Shown one piece after another: positions 26,286 to 40,300 of a DNA stretch of 64,000 nucleotides. Made by a program: the position numbers and the translations under genes. Under the pieces are notes generated by a model. It saw only the letters and a program-made list of their open reading frames with translations, did not search any database and was not told the origin of the DNA. Source of the DNA: Eutreptiella sp. 'Long Island Sound 2002' (Eukaryota; Euglenozoa; Euglenophyceae; Eutreptiales; Eutreptiaceae); the NCBI GenBank assembly GCA_964036045.1, contig OZ038384.1, forward strand, positions 57,881,355-57,945,354. Direction: 5' to 3'. The stretch's first letter is position 1. Each line of letters starts with the position of its first letter.

Positions 26286-29200
26286 ATGCATGAGGTATGG
26301 CGGGGATTTGGTTCATGCATGAGGTATCGCGGGGCCTTGGTACATGCATGGGGTAAGACGGGGCCTTGGTACATGCATGAGGGACGGCGGGGCCTTGGTA
26401 CATGCATGAGGGATGGCGGGGCTTCGGTACATGAATGCGGTCTGGCGGGGCTGCGGTACATGCATGAGGTATGGCGGGGCCCTGGTACATGCATGGGGTA
26501 CGGCGGGGCTTCGGTACATGCATGAGGGATGGCGGGGCCTTGGTACATGCATGAGGAATGGCGGGGCTTTGGTACATGCATGAGGTATGGCGGGGCTTCG
26601 GTACATGCACGAGGTATGGCGAGGCTTCGGTACATGCATGAGGTATGGTGGGGCTTTGGTACATGCATGAGGTATGGCGGGGCCTTGGTACATGCATGGG
26701 GTATGGCGGGGCTTTGGTACATGCATGAGGGATGGCGGGGCCTTGGTACATGCATGAGGGATGGCGGGGCTTCGGTACATGAATGGGGTCTGGTGGGGCT
26801 TCGGTACATGCATGAGGTATGGCGGGGCTTCGGTACATGAATGAGGTCTTGCGGGGCTTCGGTACATGCATGAGGTATGGCGGTGCTTCGGTACATGCAT
26901 GACTTATGGCGGGGCTTCGGTACATGCATGTGGTATGGCGGGGCTTTGGTACATGCATGAGGGATGGCGGGGCTTTGGGACATGTATGAGGGATGGCGGG
27001 GCCTTGGTACATGCATGAGGTGAGGCGGGGCCTCGGTGCATGAATGAGGTATGGCGGGGCTTCGGTACATGCATGAGGTTTGACCGGGTATTGGTACATG
27101 CATGAGGTATGGCGGGGCCTTGGTACATGCATGAGGTATGGCGGGGCATTGGTACATGCATGAGGTATGGCGGGGCTTTGGTACATGCATGAGGTATGGC
27201 TGGGCTTTGGTACATGCGTGAGGTATGGCGGGGCTTTGGTACATGCATGAGGTATGGCGGGGCTTCGGTGCATGCATGAGGTATGGCGGGGCTTCGGTAC
27301 ATGCATGAGGTATGGCGGGGCTTTGGTACATCCATGAGGTATGGCGGGACCTTGGTACATGCATGAGGGATGGCGGGGCTTTGGTACATGCATGAGGTAT
27401 GGCGGGGCTTTGGTGAATGCATGAGGGATGGCGGGGCTTTGGTACATGCATGAGGTATGGCGGGGCCTTGGTACATGCATGAGGTATGGCGGGGCTTCGG
27501 TGCATGCATGAGGTATGGCGGGGCTTCGGTACATGCATGAGGTATCGCGGGGCTTTGGTACATGCATGAGGTATGGCGGGGCTTTGGTACATGCATGAGG
27601 TATGGCGGGGCATGGGTACATGCATGAGGGATGGCGGGGCTCTGGTACATGCATGAGGGAAGGCGGGGCTTTGGTACATGCATGAGATATGGCGGGGCTT
27701 CGGTACATGCATGAGGTATGGCGGGGCTTCGGTACATGCATGAGGTATGGCGGGGCTTCGGTACATGCATGAGGTGTAGCGGGGCTTCGGTACATGCATG
27801 AGGTATGGCGAGGCCTTGGTAGATGCATGAGGTATCGTGGGGCTTCGGTACATGCATGAGATTTTGCGGGACTTTGGTACATGCATGAGGGATGGCGGGG
27901 CATTGGTACATGCATCAGGTATCGCGAGGCATTGGTTCATGCATGAGGACTGGCGGGCCTTTGGTACATGGATGAGGTATGGCGCGGCTTCGGTACATGC
28001 ATGAGGTATGGCGGGGCTTTGGTACATGCATGGGGTATGGCGGGGCCTTGGTACATGCATGAGGTATGGCGGGGCTTTGGTACATGAATGAGGGATGGCG
28101 GGGCTTTGTTACATGCATGAAGGATGGCGGGGCTTCGGTACATGCATGAGGGATGGCGGGGCTTTGGTACATGCATGAGGTATGACGGGGCTTTGGTACA
28201 TGCATGACTTATGGCGGCGCTTCGGTACATGGATGAGGAATGGCGGGGCTTCGGTACATGCATGACTTATGGCGGGGCTTCGGTACATGCATGAGATATG
28301 GCGGGGCTTCAGTACATGCATGAGGTATGGCGGGGCCTTGGTACATGCATGGGGTATGGCGGGGCTTTGGTACATGCATGAGGGAAGGCGGGGCCTTGGT
28401 ACCTGCATGAGGTATGGCGGGGCTTTGATACATGCACGAGGACTGCCGGGGCTTTGATACATGCATGAGGTATGGCGGGGCATTGATACATGCATGAGGG
28501 ATGGCGCGGCTTTGGTACATGCATGAGGTATGCCGGGGCGTCGGTACATGCATGAGGTATGGCGGGGCTTTGGTACATGCATGAGGGAAGGCGGGGCCTT
28601 GGTACATGCATGACGTATGGCGGGGGTTTGGTACATGCATGGGGTATCACGGGGCTTTGGTACATGCATGAGGTATGGCGGGGCCTTGGTACATGCATGG
28701 GGTATGGCGGCGCCTTGATACATGCATGAGGTATGGCGGGGCTTTGGTACATGAATGAAGTATGGCGGGGCTTCGGTACATGCATGAGGTATGGCGGGGC
28801 TTCGGTACATGAATGACTTATGGCGGGGCTTCGGTACATGCATGAGGTATGGCGGGGCTTTGGTACATGCATGAGGTATGGCGGGGCTTCGGCACATGCA
28901 TGAGGTATGGCGGGGCCTTGGTACATGCATGACGTATGGCGGGGCTTCGGTACATGCATGAGGGATGGCGGGGCCTTGGAACATGAATGAGGGATGGCCG
29001 GGCATTGATACATGCATGAGGAATGGCGGGCCTTTGGTACATGCATGAGGTATGGCGGGGCTTTGGTACATGCATGAGGTATGGCGGGGCATTGGTACAT
29101 GCATGAGGTATCGCGGGGCTTTGGTACATGCATGAGGTATGGCGGGGCATCGGTACATGCATGAGGTATGGCGGGGCTTTGGTACATGCATGAGGGAAGG

Positions 29201-29626
29201 CGGGGCCTTGGTACATGCATGACGTATGGCGGGGCTTTGGTACATGCATGAGGTATGGCGGGGCATTGGTACATGCATGAGGTATGGCGGGGCTTTGGTA
29301 CATGCATGAGGTATGGCGGGGCTTCGGTACATGCATGAGGTATGGCGGGGCTTCGGTACATGCATGAGGTGTAGCGGGGCTTCAGTACATGCATGAGGGA
29401 TGGCGGGGCTTTGGTACATGCATGAGGTATGGCGGGGCTTTGGTACATGCATGAGGTATGGCGGGGCTTCGGTACATGCATGAGGTATGGCGGGGCTTTG
29501 GTACATGCATGACTTATGGCGGGGCTTCGGTACATGCATGAGGTATGGCGGGGCTTCGGTACATGCATGAGGTATGGCTGGGCTCCGGTACATGCATGGG
29601 GTATGGCGGGGCTTCGGTACATGCAT
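26286..29626. repeat. Segmental duplication inside the satellite, right copy
   Basis: This is the partner of 17,567-20,814, with offset rising from 8,719 to 8,812 bp. The 1,942-bp tandem blocks lie between the two copies, so amplification there may have pushed them apart. Boundaries are approximate. Confidence 0.75.
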
Positions 29627-32600
29627 GAGGTGTAGCGGGGCTTCGGTACATGCATGAGGTATGGCGGGGCTTCGCTACATGCATGAGGTATGGCGGGGCA
29701 TTGGTGCATGCATGAGGTATGGCCCGGCTTTGTTACCTGCATGAGGTATGGCGGGGCATTGGTACATGCATGAGGGATGGCGGGGCCTTGGTACATGCAT
29801 GAGGTATGGAGGGGCTTCGGTACATGCATGAGGTATGGCGGGGCCTTGGTAGATGCATGAGGTATGGCGGGGCTTTGGTACATGCATGAGAGTTTGCGGG
29901 ACTTTGGTACATGCATGAGGAAAGGCGGGGCTTTGGTACCTGCATGAGGTATGGCGGGGCATTGGTACATGCATGAGGGATGGCGGGGCCTTGGTACATG
30001 CATGAGGACTGCCGGGCCTTTGGTACATGGATGAGGTATGGCGGGGCTTCGGTACATGCATGAGGTATGGCGGGGCTTTGGTACATGCATGAGGTATGAC
30101 GGGGCTTTGGTACATGCATGACTTATGGCGGCGCTTCGGTACATGGATGAGTAATGGCGGGGCTTCGGTACAAGCATGACTTATGGCGGGGCTTCGGTAC
30201 ATGCATGAGATATGGCGGGGCTTCGGTACATGCATGAGGTATGGCGGGGCTTTGATACATGCATGAGGTATGGCGGGGCTTTGGTACATGCATGAGGTAT
30301 GGCGGGGCATTGATACATGCATGAGGGATGGCGGGGCTTTGGTACATGCATGAGGTATGGCGGGGCATCGGTACATGCATGAGGTATGGCGGGGCTTTGG
30401 TACATGCATGAGGGAAGGCGGGGCCTTGGTACATGCATGACGTATGGCGGGGCTTTGGTACATGCATGAGGTTTCACGGGGCTTTGGTACATGCGTGAGG
30501 TATGGCGGGGCCTTGGTACATGCATGGGGTATGGCGGGGCTTTGGTACATGCATGAGGGATGGCGGTGCCTTGATACATGCATGAGGTATGGCGGGGCTT
30601 TGGTACATGAATGAGGTCTGGCGGGGCTTCGGTACATGCATGAGGTATGGCGGGGCTTCGGTACATGAATGACTTATGGCGGGGCTTCGGTACATGCATG
30701 AGGTATGGCGGGGCTTTGGTACATGCATGCGGTATGGCGGGGCTTCGGTACAAGCATGAGGTATGGCGGGGCCTTGGTACATGCATGACGTATCGCGGGG
30801 CTTCGGTACATGCATGAGGGATGGCGGGGCCTTGGAACATGAATGAGGGATGGCCGGGCTTTGGGACATGCATGAGGAATGGCGGGGCTTTGGTACATGC
30901 ATGAGGTATGGCGGGGCTTTGGTACATGCATGAGGTATGGCGGGGCTTTGGTACATGCATGCGGGATGGCGGGGCTTTGGTACATGCATGAGGGAAGGCG
31001 GGGCCTTGGTACATGCATGAGGTATGGCGGGGCATTGGTACATGCATGAGGTATCGCGGGGCTTTGGTACATGCATGAGGTATGGCGGGGCTTTGGTACA
31101 TGCTTGACTTATGGCGGAGCTCCGTTACATGCATGAGGTATGGCGGAGCTTTGGTACATGCATGACTTATGGCGGGGCTTCGGTACATGCATGAGGTATG
31201 GCGGGGCTTCGGTACATGCATGAGGTATGGCGGGGCTTCGGTACATGCATGAGGTATGGCGGGGCTTCGGTACATGCATGAGGTGTAGCGGGGCTTCGGT
31301 ACATGCATGAGGTATGGCGGGGCTTTGGTACATGCATGAGGTATGGCGGGGCTCTGGTACATGCATGAGGTATGGCAGGGCTTTGGTACATGCATGAGGT
31401 ATGGCGGGGCTTTGGTACATGCATGAGGGATGGCGGGGCTTTGGTACATGCTTGACTTATGGCGGAGCTCCGGTCCATGCATGAGGTATGGCGGGGCTTT
31501 GGTACATGCATGACTTATGGCGGGGCTTCGGTACATGCATGAGGTATGGCGGGGCTTCGGTACATGCATGAGGTATGGCGGGGCTCCGGTACATGCATGA
31601 GGTATGGCGGGGCTTCGGTACATGCCTGAGGTGTAGCGGGGCTTCGGTACATGCATGAGGTATGGCGGGGCTTCGCTACATGCATGAGGTATGGCGGGGC
31701 TTTAGTACATGCATGAGGTATGGCCCGGCTTTGGTACCTGCATGAGGTATGGCGGGGCATTGGTACATGCATGAGGGATGGCGGGGCTGTGGTACATGCA
31801 TGAGGGAAGGCGGGGCCTTGGTAAATGCATGAGGTATGGAGGGGCTTCGGTACATGCATGAGGTATGGCGGGGCCTTGGTACATGCATGAGGTATGGCGG
31901 GGCATTGGTACATGCATGAGGCATGGCGTGGCTTTGGTACATGTATGAGGTATGGCAGGGCTTTGGTACATGCATGAGGTATCGCGAGGCATTGGTTCAT
32001 GCATGAGGACTGCCGGGCCTTTGGTACATGGATGAGGTATGGCGGGGCTTCGGTACATGCATGAGGGATGGCGGGGCTTTGGTACATGCATGAGGGATGG
32101 CGGGGCTTTGGTACATGCATGAGGTATGGCGGGGCTTTGGTACATGCATGACTTATGGCGGTGCTTCGGTACATGGATGAGGTATGGCGGGGCTTCGGTA
32201 CATGCATGAGGAATGGCGGGGCTTTGGTACATGCATGAGGTATGGCGGGGCCTTGGTACATGCATGAGGTATGGCGGGGCTTCGGTACACGCATGAGGTA
32301 TGGCGGGGCTTTGGTACATGCATGAGGTATGGCGGGGCTTCGGTACATGCATGAGGTATGGCGGGGCTTCGGTACATGCATGAGGGATGGCGGGGCTTTG
32401 GTACATGCATGAGGGATGGCGGGGCATTGGTACATGCATGAGGTATGGCGGGGCTTTGGTACATGCATGACTTATGGCGGTGCTTCGGTACATGGATGAG
32501 GTATGGCGGGGCTTTGGTACATGCATGAGGAATGGCGGGGCTTTGGTACATGCATGAGGTATGGCGGGGCCTTGGTACATGCATGACGTATGGCGGGGCT

Positions 32601-34339
32601 TTGGTACATGCATGAGGTATGGCGGGGCTTCGGTACACGCATGAGGTATGGCGGGGCTTTGGTACATGCATGAAGTATGGCGGGGCCTTGGTACATGCAT
32701 GACTTATGGCGGGGCTTTGGTACATGCATGACGAATCGCGGGGCCTTGGTACATGCATGAGGGATGGCGGGGCTTTGGTACACGCATGAGGAATGGCGGG
32801 GCTTTGGTACATGCATGAGGTATGGCGGGGCATTGGTTCATGCATGAGGGATGGCGGGGCTTTGGTATATGCATGAGGTATGGCGGGGCTTTGGTACATG
32901 CATGAGGTATGGCGGGGCCTTGGTACATGCATGAGGTATGGCGGGGCTTCGGTACATGCATGAGGTATGGCGGGGCCTTGGTACATGCATCAGGTATGGC
33001 GGGGCTTTGGTGCATGCATGAGATATGGCGGGGCCTCGGTACATGCATGAGGTACGGCGGGGCTTTGGTACATGCATGAGGGATGGCGGGGCATTGGTAC
33101 ATGCATGAGGTATGGCGGGGCTTTGGTACATGCATGACTTATGGCGGTGCTTCGGTACATGGATGAGGTATGGCGCGGCTCTGGTACATGCATGAGAGAT
33201 GGCGGGGCCTTGGCACATGCATGAGGGATGGCGGGGCTTTGGTATATGCATGACGTATGGCGGGGCTTTGGTACATGCATGAGGTATGGCGGGGCTTCGG
33301 TACATGCCTGAGGTATGGCGGGGCTTTGGTACATGCATGAGGTATGGCGGGGCCTTGGTACATGCATGAGGGATGGCGGGGCTTTGCTACATGCATGAGG
33401 GAGCGCGGGGCCTTGATACATGCATGAGGTATGGCGGGGCTTCGGTACATGCATGAGGTACGGCGGGGCATTGGTACACGCATGAAGTATGGCGGCGCTT
33501 TGGTACATGCATGAGGTATGGCGGGGCTTTGGTACATGCATGACGAATGGCGGGGCTTCGGTACATGCATGAGGTATGGCGGGGCTTCGGTACATGCATG
33601 AGGTATGGCGGGGTATTGGTACATGCATGAGGTATGGCGGTGCCTTGGTACATGCATCAGGTATGGCGGGGCTTTGGTACATGCATGAGATATGGCGGGG
33701 CCTTGGTACATGCATGAGGTATGGCGGGGCTTTGGTACATGCATGAGGGATGGCAGGGCTTCGGTACATGCATGAGGCATCGCGGAGCTTCGGCACATGC
33801 ATGAGGTATGGCGGGGCCTTGGTGCATGCATGAGGTATGGCGGGGCTTTGGTACATGCATGAGAGATGGCGGGGCCTTGGTACATGCATGAGGGATGGCG
33901 GGGCTTTGGTATATGCATCAGGAATGGCGGGGCTTTGGTACATGCATGAGGTATGGCGGGGCTTCGGTACATGCCTGAGGTATGGCGGGGCTTTGGTACA
34001 TGCATGAGGTATGGCGGGGCCTTGGTACATGCATGAGGGATGGCGGGGCTTTGGTATATGCATGAGGTATGGCGGGGCTTTGATACATGCATGAGGTATG
34101 GCGGGGCTTCGGTACATGCATGAGGTATGGCGGGGCATTGGTACACGCATGAAGTATGGCGGCGCTTTGGTACATGCATGAGGTATGGTGGGGCTTTGGT
34201 ACATGCATGACGAATGGCAGGGCTTCGGTACATGCATGAGGTATGGCGGGGCTTTGGTACATGCATGAGGTATGGCGGGGCTTTGGTACATGCATGAGGT
34301 ATGGCGGGGCATTGGTACATGCATCAGGTATGGCGGGGC

Positions 34340-37300
34340 ATTGGTACATGCATGAGGTATGGCGAGGCTCCGGTACATGCATGTGGTATGGCGGGGCTTC
34401 GGTACACGCAGGAGATATGGCGGGGCTTTGGTACATGCATGAGGTATGGCGGGGCCTTGGTACATGCATGAGGTCTGGCGGGGATTCGGTACATGCACGA
34501 GGGAAGGCGCGGCTTTGTTACCTGTATGAGGTATGACGGGGCTTTGGTACATGCATGAGGTATGGCCGGGCTTCGGTACATGCATGAGGTATGAGGGGGC
34601 CTTGGTACATGCATGAGGTATGGCGGGGCTTCGGTACATGCATGAGGTATGGCAGGGCTTTGGTACATGCATGAGGTATCGCCGGGCTTTGGTACATGCA
34701 TGAGGTATGGCGGGGCTTTGGTACATGCATGAGGGATGGCGGGGCTTTGGTACATGCATGAGGTATGGCCGGGCTTTGGTACATGCATGAGGTATGGCGG
34801 GGCTTTCGTACATGCATGAGGTATGGCGGGGCTTTGGTACATGCATGAGGTATGGCGGGGCTTTGGTACATGCATGAGGGATGGCGGGGCTTTGGTACAT
34901 GCATGAGGTATGGCGGGGCTTTGGTACATGCATGTGGTATGGCGGGGCTTTGGTACATGCATGAGGTATGGCGGGGCTTCGGTACATGCATGAGGTATGG
35001 CGGGGCTTTGGTACATGCATGAGGTATGGCGGGGCTTTGGTACATACATGAGGGTTTGCGGCGCTTTGGTACATGCATCAGGTATGGCGGGGCTTTGGTA
35101 CATGCATGAGGTATGGCGGGGCCTTGGTACATGCATGAGGTATGGCGGGGCTTTGGTACATGCATGAGGTATGGCGGGGCTTCGGTACATGCATGACTTA
35201 TGGCGGGGCTTTGGTACATGCATGAGGTATGGCGGGGCTTTGGTAGATGCATGAGGTATGGCCGGGCTTTGGTACATGCATGAGGTATGGCGGGGCTTTG
35301 GTACATGCATGAGGGAAGGCGGGGCTTTGGTACATGCATGAGGTATGGCGGGGCCTTGGTACATGCATGAGGTATGGCGGGGCTTTGGTACATGCATGAG
35401 GTATGGCGGGGCTTCGGTACATGCATGACTTATGGCGGGGCTTTGGTACATGCATGAGGTATGGCGGGGCTTTGGTAGATGCATGAGGTATGGCCGGGCT
35501 TTGGTACATGCATGAGGTATGGCGGGGCTTCGGTACATGCATGAGGGATGGCGGGGCTTTGGTACATGCATGAGGGATGGCGGGGCCTTGGTACATGCAT
35601 GAGGGGTGGCGGGGCTTTGGTACATGCATCAGGTATGGCCGGGCTTTGGTACATGAATGAGGAATGGCGGGGCTTTGGTACATGCATGAGGTATGGCGGG
35701 GCATTGGTTCATGCATGAGGGATCGCGGGGCTTTGGTATATGCATGAGGTATGGCGGGGCTTTGGTACATGCATGAGGGATGGCGGGGCTTCGGTACATG
35801 CATGAGGCATGGCGGAGCTTCGGTACATGCATGAGGTATGGCGGGGCCTTGGTGCATGCATGAGGTATGGCGGGGCTTTGGTACATGCATCAGGTATGGC
35901 GGGGCTTTGGTACATGCACGAGATATGGCGGGGCTTTGGTACATGCATGAGGGATGGCGGCGCCTTGGTACATGCATGAGGTATGGCGGGGCTTTGGTAC
36001 ATGCATGAGGGATGGCGGGGCTTACGTACATGCATGACGCATGGCGGAGCTTCGGTACATGCATGAGGTATGGCGGGGCATTGGTACATGCATGAGGTAT
36101 GGCGGGGCTTTGGTACATGCATGAGGGATGGCGGGGCCTTGGTACATGCATGAGGTATGGCGGGGCTTCGGTACATGCATGAGGTATGGCGGGGCATTGG
36201 TACACGCATGAAGTATTGCGTGGCTTTGGTACATGCATGAGGTATGGCGGGGCTTTGGTACATGCATGACGTATGCCAGGGTTTCGGTACATGCATGAGG
36301 TATGGCGGGCCTTCGGTACATGCATGAGGTATGGCGGGGTATTGGTACATGCATGAGGTATGGCCAGGCATTGGTACATGCATCAGGTATGGCGGGGCAT
36401 TAGTACATGCATGAGGTATGGCGGGGCTTCGGTACATGCATGACTTATGGCGGGGCTTCGGTACATGCATGTGGTATGGCGGGGCTTCGGTACACGCAGG
36501 AGGTATGGCGGGGCCTTGGTACATGCATGAGGTCTGGCGGGGCTTTGATTCATGCACGAGGGAAGGCGGGGCTTTGTTACATGTATGAGGTATGGCGGGG
36601 CTTTGGTACATGCATGATGTATGGCCGGGCTTCGGTACGTGCATGAGGTATGGCGGGGCTTTGGTACATGCTTGAGGTATGGCGGGGCTTTGGTACATGC
36701 ATGAGGTATGGCGGGGCCTTGGTACATGCATGAGGTATGGCCGGGCTTTGGTACATACATGAGGTATGGCGGGGCTTTCGTACATGCATGAGGTATGGCG
36801 GGGCTTTGGTACATGCATGAGGTATGGCGGGGTTTCGGTATATGCATGAGGTATGGCGGGCTTCGGTACATGCATGAGGTATGGCGGGGCTTTGGTACAT
36901 ACATGGGGTTTTGCGGCGCTTCGATACATGCATCAGGTATGGCGGGGCTTTCGTACATGCATGAGGTATCGCGGGGCTTTGGTACATGCATGAGGGAAGG
37001 CGGGGCTTTCGTACATGCATGAGGTATGGCGGGGCCTTGGTACATGCATGAGAAATGGCGGGGCTTTGGTACATGCATGAGGTATCGCGGGGCTTTGGTA
37101 CATGCATGAGGTATGGCGGGGCTTTCGTACATGTATGAGGTATGGTGGGGCCTTGGTACATGCATGAGGGAAGGCGGGGCTTTGGTACATGTATGAGGTA
37201 TGGCGGGGCTTTGGTACATGCATGAGCTATGGCCGGGCTTCGGTACATGCATGAGGTCTGGCGGGGCTTTGGTACAGGCATGAGGTATGGCGGGGCTTCG

Positions 37301-40300
37301 GTACATGCATAAGGTATGGCAGGGCTTTGGTACATGCATGAGGTATGGCGGGGCTTTGGTACATGCATGAGGTATGGCGCGGCTTTTGTACATGCATGAG
37401 GGAAGGCGGGGCATTGGTACATGCATGAGGGATGGCGGGGCCTTGGTACATGCATGAGGGGTGGCGGGGCTTTGGTACATGCATCAGGTATGGCCGGGCT
37501 TTGGTACATGAATGAGGAATGGCGGGGCTTTGGTACATGCATGAGGTATGGCGGGGCATTGGTTCATGCATGAGGGATGGCAGGGCTTTGGTATATGCAT
37601 GAGGTATGGCGGGGCTTTGGTACATGCATGAGGGATGGCGGGGCTTCGGTACATGCATGAGGCATGGCGGAGCTTCGGTACATGCATGAGGTATGGCGGG
37701 GCCTTGGTACATGCATGAGGTATGGCGGGGCTTTGGTACATGCATCAGGTATGGCGGGGCTTTGGTACATGCACGAGATATGGCGGGGCTTTGGTACATG
37801 CATGAGGGATGGCGGCCCCTTGGTACATGCATGAGGTATGGCGGGGCTTTGGTACATGCATGAGGTATGGCGGGGCTTACGTACATGCATGACGCATGGC
37901 GGAGCTTCTGTACATGCATGAGGTATGGCGGGGCATTGGTACATGCATGAGGTATGGCGGGGCTTTGGTACATGCATGAGGGATGGCGGGGCCTTGGTAC
38001 ATGCATGAGGTATGGCGGGGCTTCGGTACATGCATGAGGTATGGCGGGGCATTGGTACACGCATGAAGTATTGCGGGGCTTTGGTACATGCATGAGGTAT
38101 GGCGGGGCTTTGGTACATGCATGACGTATGCCAGGGTTTCGGTACATGCATGAGGTATGGCGGGCCTTCGGTACATGCATGAGGTATGGCGGGGTATTGG
38201 TACATGCATGAGGTATGGCCAGGCATTGGTACATGCATCAGGTATGGCGGGGCATTAGTACATGCATGAGGTATGGCGGGGCTTCGGTACATGCATGACT
38301 TATGGCGGGGCTTCGGTACATGCATGTGGTATGGCGGGGCTTCGGTACACGCAGGAGGTATGGCGGGGCCTTGGTACATGCATGAGGTCTGGCGGGGCTT
38401 TGATTCATGCACGAGGGAAGGCGGGGCTTTGTTACATGTATGAGGTATGGCGGGGCTTTGGTACATGCATGATGTATGGCCGGGCTTCGGTACGTGCATG
38501 AGGTATGGCGGGGCTTTGGTACATGCTTGAGGTATGGCGGGGCTTTGGTACATGCATGAGGGATGGCGGGGCCTTGGTACATGCATGAGGTATGGCCGGG
38601 CTTTGGTACATGCATGAGGTATGGCGGGGCTTTCGTACATGCATGAGGTATGGCGGGGCTTTGGTACATGCATGAGGTATGGCGGGGTTTCGGTATATGC
38701 ATGAGGTATGGCGGGCTTCGGTACATGCATGAGGTATGGCGGGCTTTGGTACATACATGGGGTTTTGCGGCGCTTCGATACATGCATCAGTTATGGCGGG
38801 GCATTGGTACATGCATGAGGTATCGCGGGGCTTTGGTACATGCATGAGGGAAGGCGGGGCTTTCGTACATGCATGAGGTATGGCGGGGCCTTGGTACATG
38901 CATGAGAAATGGCGGGGCTTTGGTACATGCATGAGGTATCGCGGGGCTTTGGTACATGCATGAGGTATGGCGGGGCTTTCGTACATGTATGAGGTATGGT
39001 GGGGCCTTGGTACATGCATGAGGGAAGGCGGGGCTTTGGTACATGTATGAGGTATGGCGGGGCTTTGGTACATGCATGAGCTATGGCCGGGCTTCGGTAC
39101 ATGCATGAGGTCTGGCGGGGCTTTGGTACAGGCATGAGGTATGGCGGGGCTTCGGTACATGCATAAGGTATGGCAGGGCTTTGGTACATGCATGAGGTAT
39201 GGCGGGGCTTTGGTACATGCATGAGGTATGGCGGGGCTTTGGTACATGCATGAGGTATGGCGGGGCTTTTGTACATGCATGAGGGAAGGCGGGGCATTGG
39301 TACATGCATGAGGGATGGCGGGGCCTTGGTACATGCATGAGGTATGGCGGGGCTTTGGTACATGCATCAGGTATGGCCGGGCTTTGGTACATGAATGAGG
39401 AATGGCGGGGCTTTGGTACATGCATGAGGTATGGCGGGGCATTGGTTCATGCATGAGGGATGGCAGGGCTTTGGTATATGCATGAGGTATGGCGGGGCTT
39501 TGGTACATGCATGAGGGATGGCGGGGCTTCGGTACATGCATGAGGCATGGCGGAGCTTCGGTACATGCATGAGGTATGGCGGGGCCTTGGTACATGCATG
39601 AGGTATGGCGGGGCTTTGGTACATGCATCAGGTATGGCGGGGCTTTGGTACATGCACGAGATATGGCGGGGCTTTGGTACATGCATGAGGGATGGCGGCG
39701 CCTTGGTACATGCATGAGGTATGGCGGGGCTTTGGTACATGCATGAGGGATGGCGGGGCTTACGTACATGCATGACGCATGGCGCAGCTTCGGTACATGC
39801 ATGAGGTATGGCGGGGCATTGGTACATGCATGAGGTATGGCGGGGCTTTGGTACATGCATGAGGGATGGCGGGGCCTTGGTACATGCATGAGGTATGGCG
39901 GGGCTTCGGTACATGCATGAGGTATGGCGGGGCATTGGTACACGCATGAAGTATTGCGGGGCTTTGGTACATGCATGAGGTATGGCGGGGCTTTGGTACA
40001 TGCATGACGTATGCCAGGGTTTCGGTACATGCATGAGGTATGGCGGGCCTTCGGTACATGCATGAGGTATGGCGGGGTATTGGTACATGCATGAGATATG
40101 GCCAGGCATTGGTACATGCATCAGGTATGGCGGGGCATTAGTACATGCATGACTTATGGCGGGGCTTCGGTACATGCATGACTTATGGCGGGGCTTCGGT
40201 ACATGCATGTGGTATGGCGGGGCTTCGGTACACGCAGGAGGTATGGCGGGGCCTTGGTACATGCATGACGTCTGGCGGGGCTTTGATTCATGCACGAGGG

